Below, piece by piece: positions 22,182 through 37,100 of a stretch of 64,000 nt of DNA. Within the stretch, counting starts at the first letter, position 1, and every line of letters starts with the position of its first letter. The stretch is from positions 6,407,796 to 6,471,795 of the forward strand of contig RQOL01000660.1 of NCBI GenBank assembly GCA_013076295.1. The letters are read 5' to 3'. Source of the stretch: Sanderia malayensis (lineage: Eukaryota; Cnidaria; Scyphozoa; Semaeostomeae; Pelagiidae). Below the pieces are notes generated by a model. It ran no database searches and was not told the origin of the DNA. It worked only from the letters and a program-made list of their open reading frames with translations. Both the position numbers and the translations under genes were made by a program.

Positions 22182-25100
22182 TTACGCCACCGCTTCAGCT
22201 GAAGGACTCTGCGGAGGAGGTTTATAGAACGGGTCACGTGTCACCATTGTCTCACACAATTGGTTGAATTCGGGATTCGAAGTCTCGAAGGAATTTCTCT
22301 GGAAAAAGTAAAAGAAGAGAACCAACGGTAAAAAACAATATAATGCTAAACTTCAAGAAACATCTCTTAAACTTGTGACAAACCATGCTGCATGCTGCAG
22401 TACAGAACCTATAATTATGCTTTAATTAGGTCTATTATGTTAAATGTGTGGCTGTTAATAAGCCAATTATTCCACTCTCATAATGATATTTATGCCATGT
22501 TTATCGTGCTAAATTATACAATGTTTATTATCGTAATTATGTCATGCTTATTGTGCTAATTATGGACTTTTTTTAAATCAAATTTCTCCTATTATTACTT
22601 AATTAGCTTCCCTCTTTGTTCTTGCGGTAGATGCAAGCATGGGCATAAATAAAAGCCGTGGGCTTTTAAAGTAGGCAACCGATGTGAAATAAGCATAAAC
22701 AGTGGCCGCAGGCCTGTAACAAAAAAGAACGCACCTGTAATGATAGTCTCATGAGGCCAACACTGTTGCTGTTGTTGTTGGTTTTGGTCAATTGATTTGG
22801 TAATGTTGTTTGGTATTGGATCGCTTTGTAGAGAATTTTCACTCCTTCCAGGGTGATCTTGTTTCCTGAAGAAAGTTAATAACATGACTGGTAAAGGGAG
22901 GGATGAGTGGTCAAGAAAATGGGAGGGGGATGGGTGAAATAAGGGACAGAGAGCAGAAGGGTCGACAAGATGTGCAGGGCGTGAAGGAGAGCGTGAATAA
23001 ATGAATAAGAAAAATATTAAAGGAAACTAAGCGTAAAAAAAGATTGAAGCTGACAAAATAGTAGATGATGAAGAAAAAAAATAGATGATTAGAAATGTAA
23101 ATTAAGCAACAACAAATAAAATGAATAATAATGAATGTGGTAAGCAAAAGATTAAAAAACTATATTAATAAATAAATGAACTAATGCACCAGTAAAAAAA
23201 GAAAGAAAAACATAACTCACTTGCTAGGTTCAGGTTGATCAAAGAGCGGTTTCCAGGGATCCACAATTCGCCATCTTTTTCTTCGGCTGATTCCAGTAAC
23301 GGATGAGTGAATTCAAAGAGTTCAGGAGTCTGAATAAAAAGGCAACAAGAAAGATATTAAACAATACGAGTGAATACACACAAAAAAGAAAGATGAAAAA
23401 AAAGATGGGTGAATTCAAAGATTTTACGAGTGTGAATAAAAAGGCAAAAAGAAATATATTAAACAATGCGAGTGAACACACACAAAAAAGACCAATGAAA
23501 AAAAGATGGGTAAATTCAAAGAGTTCAGGAGTCTAAATAAAAAGGCAAAGAGAGAGATATTAAACAATACGAGTGAATAAACACAAAAAGGACCAATGAA
23601 AAAAGGTGGGTGAATTAAAAGATTTTACGAGTCTGAATAGAAAGGCGAGAAGGAGCATACAGGTAAACAATATACGTGAATGCACAGAAAAAGAAATAAA
23701 CAAAACAAAGAAGCAAAACAAAAACAAAAAGGCATTAAACCTGTATGAAGAAAGAACTGTAAGTAGTTAATTCGAAGAGAAACAAACAAGGCAAAGTTAA
23801 AGAAGAGCAAGCAAATATCAGAGCAAAATGTTTACCTCGGCATCAGGTTGAGCTTGACCTTTTTTGTCAGTCTTTCCTGTGGCACTTTTCTTGTCTTTTT
23901 TTGTTGAACTCTTTGCTTGTAAATCACTGCCCGAAGCTACACATCAGAGTCAAGTGAAAGGAATAAAACAAGGAGATAGAAAGCAGAGCATCAAGAAGAT
24001 ACAGAGCATAGATCCAGGAGATAGAATCATAACGATATAAGATAGAGAATCAATAAGACACAAGGCATAGGATTAAGAAGATACAAAGTAGAAAATCAAA
24101 ATATACAAAGCAGAAAATCAAGAAGACAAGAGGCACAAAATTAAGAAGATGCAAGGCAAGACAAAGAGTCAAAGAGATATACAAAACAGAGAATCAAAGG
24201 AGATACAAGGCAGAGAATTAATGAGACACCAGGCATAGAATCAAGAAGATACAAAGCATGAAATCAAGAAGATACAAAGCAGAAAGTCAAGAAGATACAA
24301 AGCAGAAGATCAAAGGAGTTACAAGACAGAGAATTAACGAGATCAAAGACAAGGAACAAAGAAGATAAAAGATATAGGTCAAGGAGATAGAATCATAACG
24401 ATAAAAGATAGAGAATTAATGAGACAAAAGGCATAGAATCAAGAAGATACAAAGCAGAATATCAAAAATATACAAAGCAGAAAACCAAGAAGATACAAAG
24501 CAGAAAGTCAAGAAGATACAAGACAGAGAGTCAAGAAGATACCAGTCAGAAAATTAACGAGATACAAGGCAGAGAATTAAGGATATACAGAATGGAATTC
24601 ACGACAGACACAGCTATAAATTCAATGCTTATATGGTTAAATAAGAATACAAAGATATTACCTTTCTTACTGGCACCTCCATCCTTCTGTGACTTTTGTG
24701 GCTGTTCCTATCATAAAACCAAAGACGAACATATTAAATAAGAATAATCAATGCTTATTACCATTGCGTAAAGTAATAAAACATAGTATATCAAAGAAAA
24801 GAAATTGAATATAACAATTACAAATATTAAAATAACATGATATATAAAATAACTTTTTCTCAAATGATGAGTTTTTTCTTTGTCAAGCTCGTTTGCACAG
24901 ATTTTCACAAGTCTAGCTTACTATATACAATGTACAAAATAAAGTAATCTAAATTGACGAATACCTTGACATAAATAAAATAATAATAGTTGATGATGAT
25001 AGTGGATTCATTTTACCTTCTTTTTTGAAGCTCCTTTGCTATCCCTGTTCTTCTTGTCATCTTTCAAATGGGACCTATAAATAAAATCATTCTTATGATA

Positions 25101-28100
25101 TGCCAATTGTAGGTTATGGTTTCAGTGGCTCAATGCAATCCCACATACTGTAGGAGCAGCCAATTACAGGCCGTCGGCCAACTCAGCCGTCCATCATTCC
25201 CTTCAGTGAGCTCAGCCAGCCAATGTATAGACAACATTTCTGGGGTAAGGGTTTATACCAACTGGGTTTACGGTGATAACACCCTATCATAGTTGAAGTG
25301 GCCATCCAGGATAAATATTCTTACATATAACATATTCAACTTTTGAGCATAGAATTTGTAATTATAGAAAAGTCGGTACGAATATTTATACTGGATAGCA
25401 ACTTCAGACCTATTATCAATGTGGTTCCAGCTGAAATGAGCCCTTACCCCCAGAAATTCTGGGCACTCAATTACCAACCTCGGAAGGTTGGATAGCTGAG
25501 TTGGCTGACAGCTTGTAGCTCGTGGTTCAGATCATATACGGATTTGGACCAGTGAAGGTATGGTCTCTAAAGGATCAAACCCAGCGCTTAACAACCTGGC
25601 TACACCACTGTGTAATCTATGATAATCCATGATAATCGATAATAATCAATGATGATTTATGGATTAATTTATGATTAATTTCATAAATTTGGTATTAGTT
25701 GCCCCAAAAGAGTGAAGAAGAGAAATAGTTCAATATTCACCCGCTCTTTACGCTGGGTGGTCTCTGGTTCGAGTTCACTGCGCCAACACCACGAGTCGGA
25801 CTTGAAGGCTGTAAAATAAAAAATATCACAATTACAGGAAGAACAGCAACAAAGAAGGAAGAAGAAGAACAGAAAGAGCATGAAGAGAAAAAAGAAAAAA
25901 ATGAAAAACAAAACAACAAGATAATAAAAAGAAATGCAATCGGTGACTAATGTACCTCGGACATTTGTAAAATGGCAAAAAAAGACTATCAACCCGCAAA
26001 CTTCCTTTTTTGGGAACTTCATTACCCCCCAAAAAAACAATGTTTTTTCAAGCAGACCCCTGGGAACATGGCACAAACAAATTTTGTTAATATTTGATAA
26101 TTTTATCTCTAGAAGCAAAATTGTTGGGAGAAGGAAAGGGAAGCACGATACGTCCCAGGTTGTACAGCGTCCCAGGACCTTTCTACAGTAGGTCCTGTCC
26201 CAGATGTACAACAGGAGACAAAGTGCCCCACGACCTTGTGTCTCCTATTGTAGATCTATCACAGAAACAACAAAATGAGAAACAAGAACAAGAAGGACAT
26301 AAACAAGAAGAAGTTCCTTTCACTCAACCAGGATGAGATCAATCTTGGCATGTTAAATGTAACATCAACATAAAATGAAACAAAATTTGAAAACAAATCT
26401 TACTTCATCCGAAGCTTTCTTGGACAATAACAATCTTCGTTGCACAACCTCCTTGTGGGTCAATGCGAAATGAGAGAGAGACTAAAAAACAAAATTATTA
26501 TTATTATTCATCCTCCAGTAGTTAACGGGAATTAAAACGCACACAATGATGAAGATAAGTGCAACAAAAGTAACAAAGCTGTATAACAAGGAAAAGAAAT
26601 AGTTGATGAATCAAACAAAACATTGGTGTGGCATATACAAAACTGAGCCAATAGATAGCTGCAAACTAAGGTAATAGATAGCTGTAAACTAAGGTAATGG
26701 ATAGCTGTAAACTAAGGCAATAGATAGCTGCAAACTAAGGTACTGGATAGTTGTGAGCTAAGGTAATGGATAGCTGCAAACTAAGGCAATAGATAGCTGT
26801 AAACTAAGGCAATAGATAGCTGTAAACTAAGGCAACAGATAGCTGTAAACTAAGGCAATAGATAGCTGTAAACTAAGGCAATAAATGGCTGTAAACTAAG
26901 GCAATGGATAGCTGTAAACTAAGGTAATGGATAGCTGTAAACTAAGGCAGTAGATAGCTATGAACCGTAAAAATAAATAGCTGCAAACTGAGGCAATAAT
27001 GGCTCCAAACTAAATATATAAATAGATATCATAAAATCAAGGTAATATACAGCTGTGAACTAAATAATATATAGTTTCAAAGTAGAAAAATAGATGTAAG
27101 CTAAAAATAGCTTTAATTTAAAAACTAGCTATACCTCAGCTATTTTACTGCATCCATTGTCACTGATCAAATTACTTCCGAGATTCAAGGATAACAAACT
27201 GCGATTCATGCGAAGGCCCTGGAAGAAGAAAGTAAATTGTAGAATGAAGAAGAAAGTAAATTGTAGAACGAAGAAGAAAGTAAATTGTAGAATGAAGAAG
27301 AATGTAAAATGAAGAAATTAAATAGAATGAAGAGCTTAAAAAGAATGTAAACTAAAAAACTTAAGAAGAAAGTAAATAAAAAATTTACAAAAATGTGCTA
27401 TAAAGAATTACAAACAATGTAAAATTTAAATTCAAAAAAGAATTTAAAAAATGCACATTGAAAAATTTAGGGAGGTGTATTGTAGAATTTAAGAAACAAT
27501 GCAAAATGAAGAATTAATAAAGAATATACACTAAAGAACTTAGAAAGAAAGTAAGTAAAAAGTTTAAAAAAATGTGCAATGAAGAACTTACAAACAATGA
27601 AGAATGAAGAATTTAAAAAGAATGCAGTAATTATAAAAAAATACAACAACATTTTCTTTACACAGCAACTGCAAACACATTCAACGCTATGCAAAGAAGG
27701 AAATATGAATCCAAACTGACTCACTCTTGCAATATGCTCTGCGCCGATACACGTGATCTTGTTGAAACAGAGGTTAAGAGTGAGGAGATTTTTGTTGTTG
27801 ATCAGAGCATCTCCAATATTCTCAGCGCCAATATCATTGACGTAACAATTGCGAAGGGACAGATTCTGTATGCTGAAATCAAAACAAGTAAATCACACTG
27901 TTATACCTCAGAATAGAAGGTGAAATACGAAATGCTCTCTCCAACAAACACTTCTCGTTATGGGGATAGTTGATAGACACAGAGAAAGAACGAGGTTAAA
28001 AACGCATCTGGTTCCTGTTCTAATTCCCAAACAAGAGCGATCATAGATTTGATTTCAAATAGAATCACAGGCAATGTTTCAAGATATTTTCAGTTAGTTA

Positions 28101-31100
28101 CATCATTTTTCCGCAATTCCGGGCACATTCCCGCGCTCCCTAATTCCAGCATTCCGCGTTTTATATTTGGCATGATAAAATGCCGCTTCAACAAAGAAAC
28201 ACAATGGAACAACAACACAACACAACGACGAACCTCTCCATTGCAACGAGGTTGCTTTTGGAACAAAATATTTGCCCGCTGTAAATACAGTCAAATCTGC
28301 ATAGTTCGAGCACGTGTAGTTCGAGCTTCACATAACTCCAACGGAATTCTCTGTCCCTTCAAGGATCACTAATGAACCAATTCTCATGAAACAAACCTCT
28401 ATAACTCAAACTTTTTGTGATGCGAACATTCTCATGCTTTCCTAGGGTGCTCAAATTAGACAGAGTTGACTGTAGTAACATCGGAGAGACTACGCCATGA
28501 TTTGATGCATCACATTTGGCCTTACTGGAATAAACTAGTCTGGTACGAAACGGCGTTAATGACAAGGATCTACTAACCTGCTCTCTTCCTTGAGGAATAG
28601 GTCATAATGATGCTTTCTGATGTAAGCATTCCCATCAAGACATAAATCTCTGAAAAAATAAATACATAAATATTTGTTACGATTCGCAATGCTCAATGCA
28701 AAAGAATAAAGGACAAGACTTAAATAATAGAAGGTTCGATTTAAGCAATGGAAGGTTCGATTTGAACAATAGGCTTCATTTAAAAAAGGTCTGCTACTAA
28801 AAAAGAGTGTGCAGCTTGTTATTCAAGCGAATAGGAAGCTAAAAAAGTCCCTAAAAAGTCTTCCTCATAGCACAATTTAAAGGATGTTCCAGGTCTCGAG
28901 TTATATGAAAGCATTACATTACTCCACGACACCATCACTCCTGTGACGTCACAATTTAGAATTTTAAACTGCAAATTTCTCCGTGGACATAAACAATATT
29001 CCAGCAATTCCAACATGCAGTAACAGTTAGATATCATAACAACCAATGCATACACACATTGCACACTGCATACAATCTTTCACAAAAGAAAGATAGCATA
29101 CAATAGCCAAATATGAATTCATTAAGTACTGCAAGTCCTCGATTAAGCCCCCGGGGTCATAAATGGCAAAAAAATTTTAGGCGGGGGCTTAATCCAGGGC
29201 TTACGGTATTGCCTGCAGGAAGATGGCTAATGAACTCACTTCAATAAATGACAATGTTGCAGAGCTTTCGCCAATGTCTCCAAAGTTTCATCTGTCAGCC
29301 CAGCAGACCAGAGACTACAAAAAATAAATACAATACAGTTACCCATGGAAACATCGAAAAAACAATCATAACAACTGCGTGAATAAAGTAAAAACCCAGA
29401 TATGGGAAATGAACCTGGATATTACATAGGGCCTACATTTGCTCTTAAAGTCAAAGTACATTTTAGGAAACTTATTCTGGGATACACTTTTGTCATAAGA
29501 ATACCTTAACTTTTGCCGAACCTCGATGTTTTCTGTTGTCATTCTTAAATTTCCATTGTTATTTGGCAATTTTGAGTCTCAATATAAACGTTATTTTCAT
29601 GAAAAAGTGTGTAGCGGGTTTAAAGTTTCGTTAATGGAAATTTCAACTATTGGTAAGCTGCCAGAATAATTTTTCATTGAATCAAAGCAATGGCTTGTAA
29701 TGATACCGATTTTACCATGAATAAATACCTAGAAATATTGAGATTTCAGTCGGTAGGTTCTTAAAAGTGGGTTCTCCTTATATGCGGGATTTTCCTGCAA
29801 ATGCTTGTATCAGGGGGGGGGGAGTTGAAGCATTGATCCATGAAGTGGATTCTTACCTGACTGATGAAAGTCTCTCCTGCTTTGGAAATGTTATCGAAAA
29901 GATTTCGATAATTTTCGGCTCAACTTTCCAACCTTGAAATTATAGGACAACACAATTAAAATCTGCACATTTGTTCATAGATTCCTAGTATTCTACAACA
30001 AAGGCTGGCTATTCTTACAAATTTTCGACTATAAAGCGTCGATAGATGACGTGGAAGCATGCTACAGGAAGGATAATTGTATACAGTAAAATTCCGATGG
30101 CTCGGATAACTCAAAACAATTTCTATTTCCCTTTAAAACTTCGCGAGTACTTTGTAACCCTTGATAACTCGAGCATTCATTAACTCGAACCATTTTCATT
30201 GGTCCCTTGGAGGTTCGAGTTATTGGCACCTTACTCTATGAACTAAATCAAGATGCTTAGTTTGCTATATACAATGAAGTTTCTTATATCAGGGTGAATT
30301 GTATATTATGAAGCAGTTCGACAAGGGACCAGATGTTTAGTTTGCTATATACATTGAAGTTCGTTATATGAGGGCTAATTGTATACTATGAAGCAGTTCA
30401 AAAAGGGACCAGATGTTTAGTTTGCTATATAAAAATTTGCTACAAGGGAAAGAAGCGTAATTTTGAGAGACTCAACCTCTTTCATCTTACCCTTGATGTA
30501 CAATTCCTTCAAATAAGTTTTATTCCCTTCATCCTCGGTTTCGATTTCAATACGAGGCTGGAAGTATTCGAATTTATCCTTTGTGACGTAAGTGGAAGGC
30601 TGTGCCTCACCCAGCCTGTCTTCGCTCGGCTTGACAACATCAGGAAGAGGCTGGTGATTTTGATGACTTCTATTCCGATCTGAAATTAATGCAAAGGAGT
30701 ATCGTAACACATGAACGTGAAAAAGCATTGAATATAGCTCGCTCAAACGAGGCTATAATTTAAAAGGTTGTAAGTTGATAAATGCACAAGCATTCTTCGT
30801 CTGTGTTCACAAGGGATGAGCGAATCATTGAATATAGGACACACAAGGCTATAATTCAAGCAGTTGTAAGTTAATAGACTCACAACTATTCTTGCTCTGT
30901 TTTTACAAGGAATGAATGTCTAAAGTTGAGCATAGATAAATCATCTGCTATAACTAAAGCAGTTGTAGGTTGATAGACTCACAAGTACTCTTGCTCTGTT
31001 TTTAAAAGGAATGAATGTCTAGAGTTGAGCATAGATGAATCATTGAATATAGGACACACGAGGCTATAATTCAAGCAGTTGTAAATTGATAGACTCACAA

Positions 31101-34100
31101 GTATTCTTTATCTGTTTTTACAAGGAATGAATGTCTAGAGTTGAGCATAGATAAATCATACCTGAACATACCACATTTACTCGGTTGAACGCAGGGACAC
31201 TATTTTAAGTAGCAAAGCTTTAAATAGGGAGATAATTGAAGTGTGATGCTTTTTAAAAAAATCCCTCGTTTATGAGTTATAACAAGAACTTCTAATAGTT
31301 AAATAAGAGTGTCTGACTTAAGATCTGAAGTTGGTTGAATAAGAGTGTTTTTAAGTACGTTGACTCAAGATCTGAAGTTGGTTTGCAGCAAGGCAACAAA
31401 CAATTCTGCAGTAAGGTAAATATTTTGATTAAACATGGCATCCACAATTAGGTTGTGTAGTAACCATTCAGAGACAATGCTCTCCATAGCAATTCGATCT
31501 CAAATGCGGACCTCATTCGGGGTAGGAGGGCCATTCAATGGGGTAAATACGGCATGTTTGCTTACTCTATCGTATACAAAACATGGGTTTCAAAGATCGA
31601 GCATAAATGAAGCACTAAACAGCACAAACAAGGCTATAACCTTAGCAGTTGATAGTTTGCAAAATAGTCAGTAGCCCCTGACATCACAACGCCTCCATTG
31701 AGATATCATAGAAATGAGAAACAATTTCAGGGGGCAGAGCGTGAAAACATTTGCTTACCCTCTTTGGAATCCTTTCCTTTGCTCATACTAGTTTCCGGGG
31801 GTAACAGCGAAGGAGAGGAAGGTCGGTGGGGGCGTGGCGTCACCCTGATGGGTGCGAGGTCGTTGCGTTGGCATAGTTCCGTGAAATCCTTCTCAAAGTC
31901 TCCCGTCGGGGTGAAAGTTTCTGAAACAAAATCGAAAAAAATAGAATTACTTCAAAAATCAGGTGAAATTCGAATTCAGCCGATAATGGAACCTCTATGC
32001 AGCGGACACAGTTTTCAATTGTAGTGTTCCGAGATGAAAAGCTAACAAATGCAAAGTTAAACATGAATCTACCGATGCTATAAGGCATGGCACGTGGCAA
32101 GATATTAAAACGTATCAAAAGATTGATGAATGATTAAATATAGTGAAACGAGGTCAACTATTAGAACGAAGGAGCCGCGCTAAGACTAGCAGTTACAAGC
32201 ACGTCTATGCAAAAGACACCTCTATGCAACAGACATTTCTATACAACAGACACTTCCAGGCGCGGATCTAGAGGGGTGCTCTGGGTGCTTGAGCACCCAT
32301 AAAAATATTAAGGAAAATAGAGAAAAGTAGTATATAACACAATTTAAAAATCAAATCTTGAAATATTCTCGTCAACTTTGGATAAAATGCCAAACAGGGC
32401 CTCAACAAATCTCGTCTCGACAAGTTAACGCACTGTTATTCAATTCAATATTTAGAGACATGGTAGTCTGTATATGTTGTAGCCCTGTGCTCGTGGCTTA
32501 ACAATGAGCACCCATAAAGATGGTTCCTGATTGGTCTACCAGGTTTGAGCACCCATAAAGATGCTAGCTGATTGGTTTGCTCCATAAATTCAAGTTTTAT
32601 GGGTGCTCCCGCTCATTTTGAGCACCCATAAAGATGCTTGCTGATTGGTTTGCTCCATAATTTCAAGTTTTATGGGTGCTCCCGCCAGTTCTCGGCACCC
32701 GTAAAAGATGATCGTTGATTGGTCTGCTCCGTTAACGGGTGCTGAAGATATTGAATCCAATTCAATGCCAAAGTTATGGCTAATTTAATTTCGTCAGTTC
32801 GGCATCGGCAACATTGACATTTTAATGGAATCTTGAGCTTTGAAACAAGTTAATATTTGGCAAACAAACACTAGTTAAACTCTTAGGAAGGAAGAAGAGA
32901 AAATAATCTATCTTTGCAAGAAATTATTACGAATAGAATCGACCGGTGATTTCAAAAACAAAGAAAATGATACTTTCATTTTGGCCTATTTAATTTCAAA
33001 TGGCCTATCAAGCAAATTTTTAGGAATGAGGTTTGACTTTGATTCAGTGTTTGTAACCGTACATGTGAATTGCACCCAAAACATCTTTCTTCAAAAAAAT
33101 TTGTTCAAAGCTTGGTATTTCATTACAATGTCAACACTGAATAGAGCAAAGTCATTTCTTGTCATCATCTTTTACGATAAATTATTTTGTTGCTCAACTT
33201 TGCAACATACAAAAATTGTGTGCTCTTTTGTTTTTAAATTCAGTTGATTTATAGATAACAGCATGCACTAATCATCAACATGGTGTATCCCACACTCAAC
33301 GTTAGTCTTAAGGATGTGGCCAACATTTTGACCACGCCCAAACAAAAATTCTGAGCACCCCTAAAAATTTTTCCTGGATCCGCCCCTGACTTCTATACAA
33401 CAGACATTTCTATGCAATAGACATTTCTATACAACAGACATTCTATACAACAGACACTTCTATGCAACAGACATTTCTATACAACAGACATTTCTATGCA
33501 ACAGACATTTCTATGCAACAGACATTTCTATACAACAGACGACATTTATATACAACAGACATTTCTATACAACAGATATTTCTATACAACAGGCACTTCT
33601 ATACAACAGACACTTCTATACAACAGACACTTATATACAATAGACATTTCTATTGACGAATAATTCTATTAACAGGCACATGACTACGCGGACATCTCTG
33701 TTAATGAACACCTTTGTACAGTGGACCAGACCCTGCTATACAAGAGGCACTTCTATACAAGAGACATTTCTATACAACAGACACTTCTATTCTATACAAC
33801 GGACTCAGTGTTTGGGGGAATGGGGGTCGCATTCTGTTCACGGGGAACAAAGTGTGCAGAAGCATGGCATTTTAAAAAGGTGTCCCAGGGACTCTTATCC
33901 CCTATTGTAGGCAAACAACGGTTGAAAACCCATCGTATGAGAACGCAAAGGTTCGAAGCGAAACTTTTTACGATTTTGCGAATACTTTTATATTTTGTGA
34001 ATTTTTACGGCTGTGTTAAAAATATTGTAAATCTTTGTGAATGTAAGTCAAAGAATATTTAAACGTTAAGAACATTTTTTTTAAAGAACATTTTTTACAA

Positions 34101-37100
34101 AGTTCAAGAATGAAAAGCGATTTAAAGTTTAGCCACATTGGGATGCTCTTATAAAAAGAGATGGAGACATTATTGGGAAATCGACTTTTGCAATTTCAAC
34201 CCAAAACTTTCAAAATGAGACAAAAAGCCAAATACCTTAATTACTCCTAACAAAAATTGATAATATGATAATATCAAAAAGACAACATACCACCGGAGGA
34301 AAGAAGGACAGATATTTCTTTATCAGAAAATTGTTTCTTTGGTGATATTATTGATCTTCGATGTTGCTGACGTGAGCTGCCCGCGGATCTTCGCTCGGTC
34401 GCCATTTTTAAATAAAAACTTTGCAAACTTATGCAGAACAAGTGAAAACTATTTCGATTCAGCGATGAGCTGCAAACGTGGAAAACAACCTGATTTCGAT
34501 GATTCAGAATTCAGAATATCACAACGGCCTAGGCTTTGAAAAGCACTTGACTGCTTCGATTAATTTATCAATATATTCTGTTGTTACTTTCCATGTAAAG
34601 ACTACCGCAAATTAAAACAAAAAATCCGCACAAATCCTTTTACCTCCCAATGAGAATAATTCAAACAATGAATTATCAAAAGAAGTCAATTTTGAAAGGA
34701 TGACATCTTTTGATGAAAGAAAACTCAAATGGGTAATTTTCTGACGAGGAGTTGCATCGCGTGATTACAAACATGTTTCTTTTATTTCGAGATTAATCCA
34801 AAGTTTTCAATCTAGCCCCAGAGGTATTTGGTGATAATCTTGTTAAAATTGCTTGAAAATAAATGAGAGGTAATTTTCTAAGCCACTAAGCCATTAAAAT
34901 CTAACTAGAGGTTACAGAAGAGAGAAATTTGAGATGAGAAAGAAAATAAATAAATATTTAATAATGTTTTGTCAATGTGTTAAATTCCCAAGACATCTCC
35001 TGGTGGATAAACAATTTATAAAACACCCGCACGCAAAGACCCATGGGCAGGTAAACCTTCCCTGGCAGCATTGCGACATAATTCACAGCAAATGAAAAAG
35101 AACATACCAGAAATTTGTGCTGCTTCACTTTGATCAGCATAAAAAGTCATTTTCACTCCAAAATTTATCACTTAATTCATATCTGCATGTTAACAGTGAA
35201 ACGCGAACTGACCAGTGTTGGTAAACACGTCTTGGAAACAATTTAAAACCGGGTTTTCGACAAAAAAGGCTTAAAAACAGTAAAGGAAATGGAATTTCGA
35301 ATATCTCAAAATTAAACAATGGCCTTGCAGGGTGTAGAGTTGGAAGATAATTCAGATGAATACAACAGTGAAGTGAAATAGAACAAAATTATTGAAAGCA
35401 TTCGAATTGCACCCGTTTTTAGCGATAGAATTGAGAAAGGTAAATGTGGTTAATAAAATTGCAAAGTGATTGTTAAAGTCCTTTGAAGTTTGTGTCTTTT
35501 AGAGAACAACAGTAGCAAACCATTTTCTAATGGTTGAATAAACAATAAAAAACATATTTGCGGTAATATTGTTACAGTCGTAGAATGGTGTTTTCAGCCC
35601 AGCGAGATTAATTTTCTACCGAAAACAAGCACAAAATACATTTATAAGGAATAAAGTGCTTTAATTTGTTGGCCTATATATTCACTCCACGATAATCCAT
35701 TTCGCAAACGTATAAATAATACAAAATGGCACATTTAAAGTCTGTTGTGTTAAATAAAAGTGTTTGATTATATTGTCGCATACCTACATCTTGAAAGGTC
35801 CATTTAGTCCATTGTTGATAAACAATACGAATTAATATACTTCCAGGAGATTAATTGTTTCAGATATATTATCTCATGCTTGCTATTACTCCTAAAATAT
35901 CTCAACTTGTCACCTCGAGAAAGTACACTTAGTCCATCAATAAACAACGATAAATTATATTTTGCAGAAAGTCAATTTCAAATAGATTGTGGGAGATTTT
36001 CACCCTTGGGAAGTACATTGTCCACTATTAACAATTTTAGTCCACTTATAAGCAATACTAAATGGCATACTTCCAGGACATTAATAATCAGACGTATTAT
36101 CTCATTCCGTGACCCATCATTAAAATTTTCACTGTTGATAAACAATGCAAAATGATATATTTTATGCTGGCAAATCACTTTCAAATGTAGGAATGCTGAT
36201 CATTCCTACACCTGGAAGGTCCATTTTGGGCATTGATAAACAAAATAAAACTCAAATTGTTCCTGGAGTCGGTAACATCTTCAACGACTGGTGAAAATGA
36301 CGACTACATAAACTAAAATAATTGGCGCGAAAACAAAAATTTACCTTCAGCTTTAACCTCGCTCAGTTCCTGTAGCTTCTTTCTCATGGCTGGACTGATA
36401 GAGTGCTGCGCAGAGGAGCGCCTCCGTCTACTGCTGCCTTGTTGGGGGGCACGCAGCATTATTCAATTTTTATTTGAACGAAAAATAACCAGAAATACTT
36501 GAAAAAACTGAACAAAATGACAAGCCAGAACAGGTCTTCTTGACCGAGTGAAATAAAACTCCAATATGAAAAAACCGAAAGCGAGTTTCAGTTTACATTT
36601 AAATTGATTTTTGTCTGTTTAATCAGCTTTTTGAAATGTTTATTTCCATTAAAAAGAGAAACGACGTTTTTGACAGGTTCTGTGTGCGAAATCTTCGGAA
36701 ACTTCGTTGAATTCTTTGTGTATATCTTCTGTGTAACTTAGTGCAATGGTATCTCCAATAACTTGTTGAATATGAATAAACAAAGTTATTTAAATTCAAT
36801 ATAAACAAATTTATTTGTATCCAAGTAGCCAAAAAAGTTCGACAGCAGCCACGACAAATGTTCGAAAATGCAAAATACATATGTGATACTTCAATTCAAC
36901 AAATTCCCCGCTAAAACAATTTGATTTGCTATTTGAGCAATTGAAGGGCGAAAATAATACCAGTTTTGAACTCGTTTAGAATATTTAACAGCTGTTTCTT
37001 CTTCAGAACAAGAAACTAAAACGTCTTAATGACATATTTTTCGCTTACATCGGATCAAAAACAATATATTTTTCTTTGCAGAAACAAATACCTTCAACTT

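Noticed and set aside
25681..26211. 176-codon minus frame
   Set aside because: Runs across an LRRC71 exon in the wrong frame and through a purine-rich tract read as Phe/Leu/Ser; low complexity.
28049..28372. 107-codon + frame
   Set aside because: Spans intron sequence and a MITE in an LRRC71 intron on the opposite strand.
31435..32118. Frames at 31435-31674, 31698-32024 and 31840-32118
   Set aside because: Intron sequence or wrong-frame readings of the LRRC71 exon at 31759-31920.
33462..34062. Frames through the 19-bp minisatellite (MQQTFLYNRHFY type)
   Set aside because: Pure repeat translation with no conserved domain.
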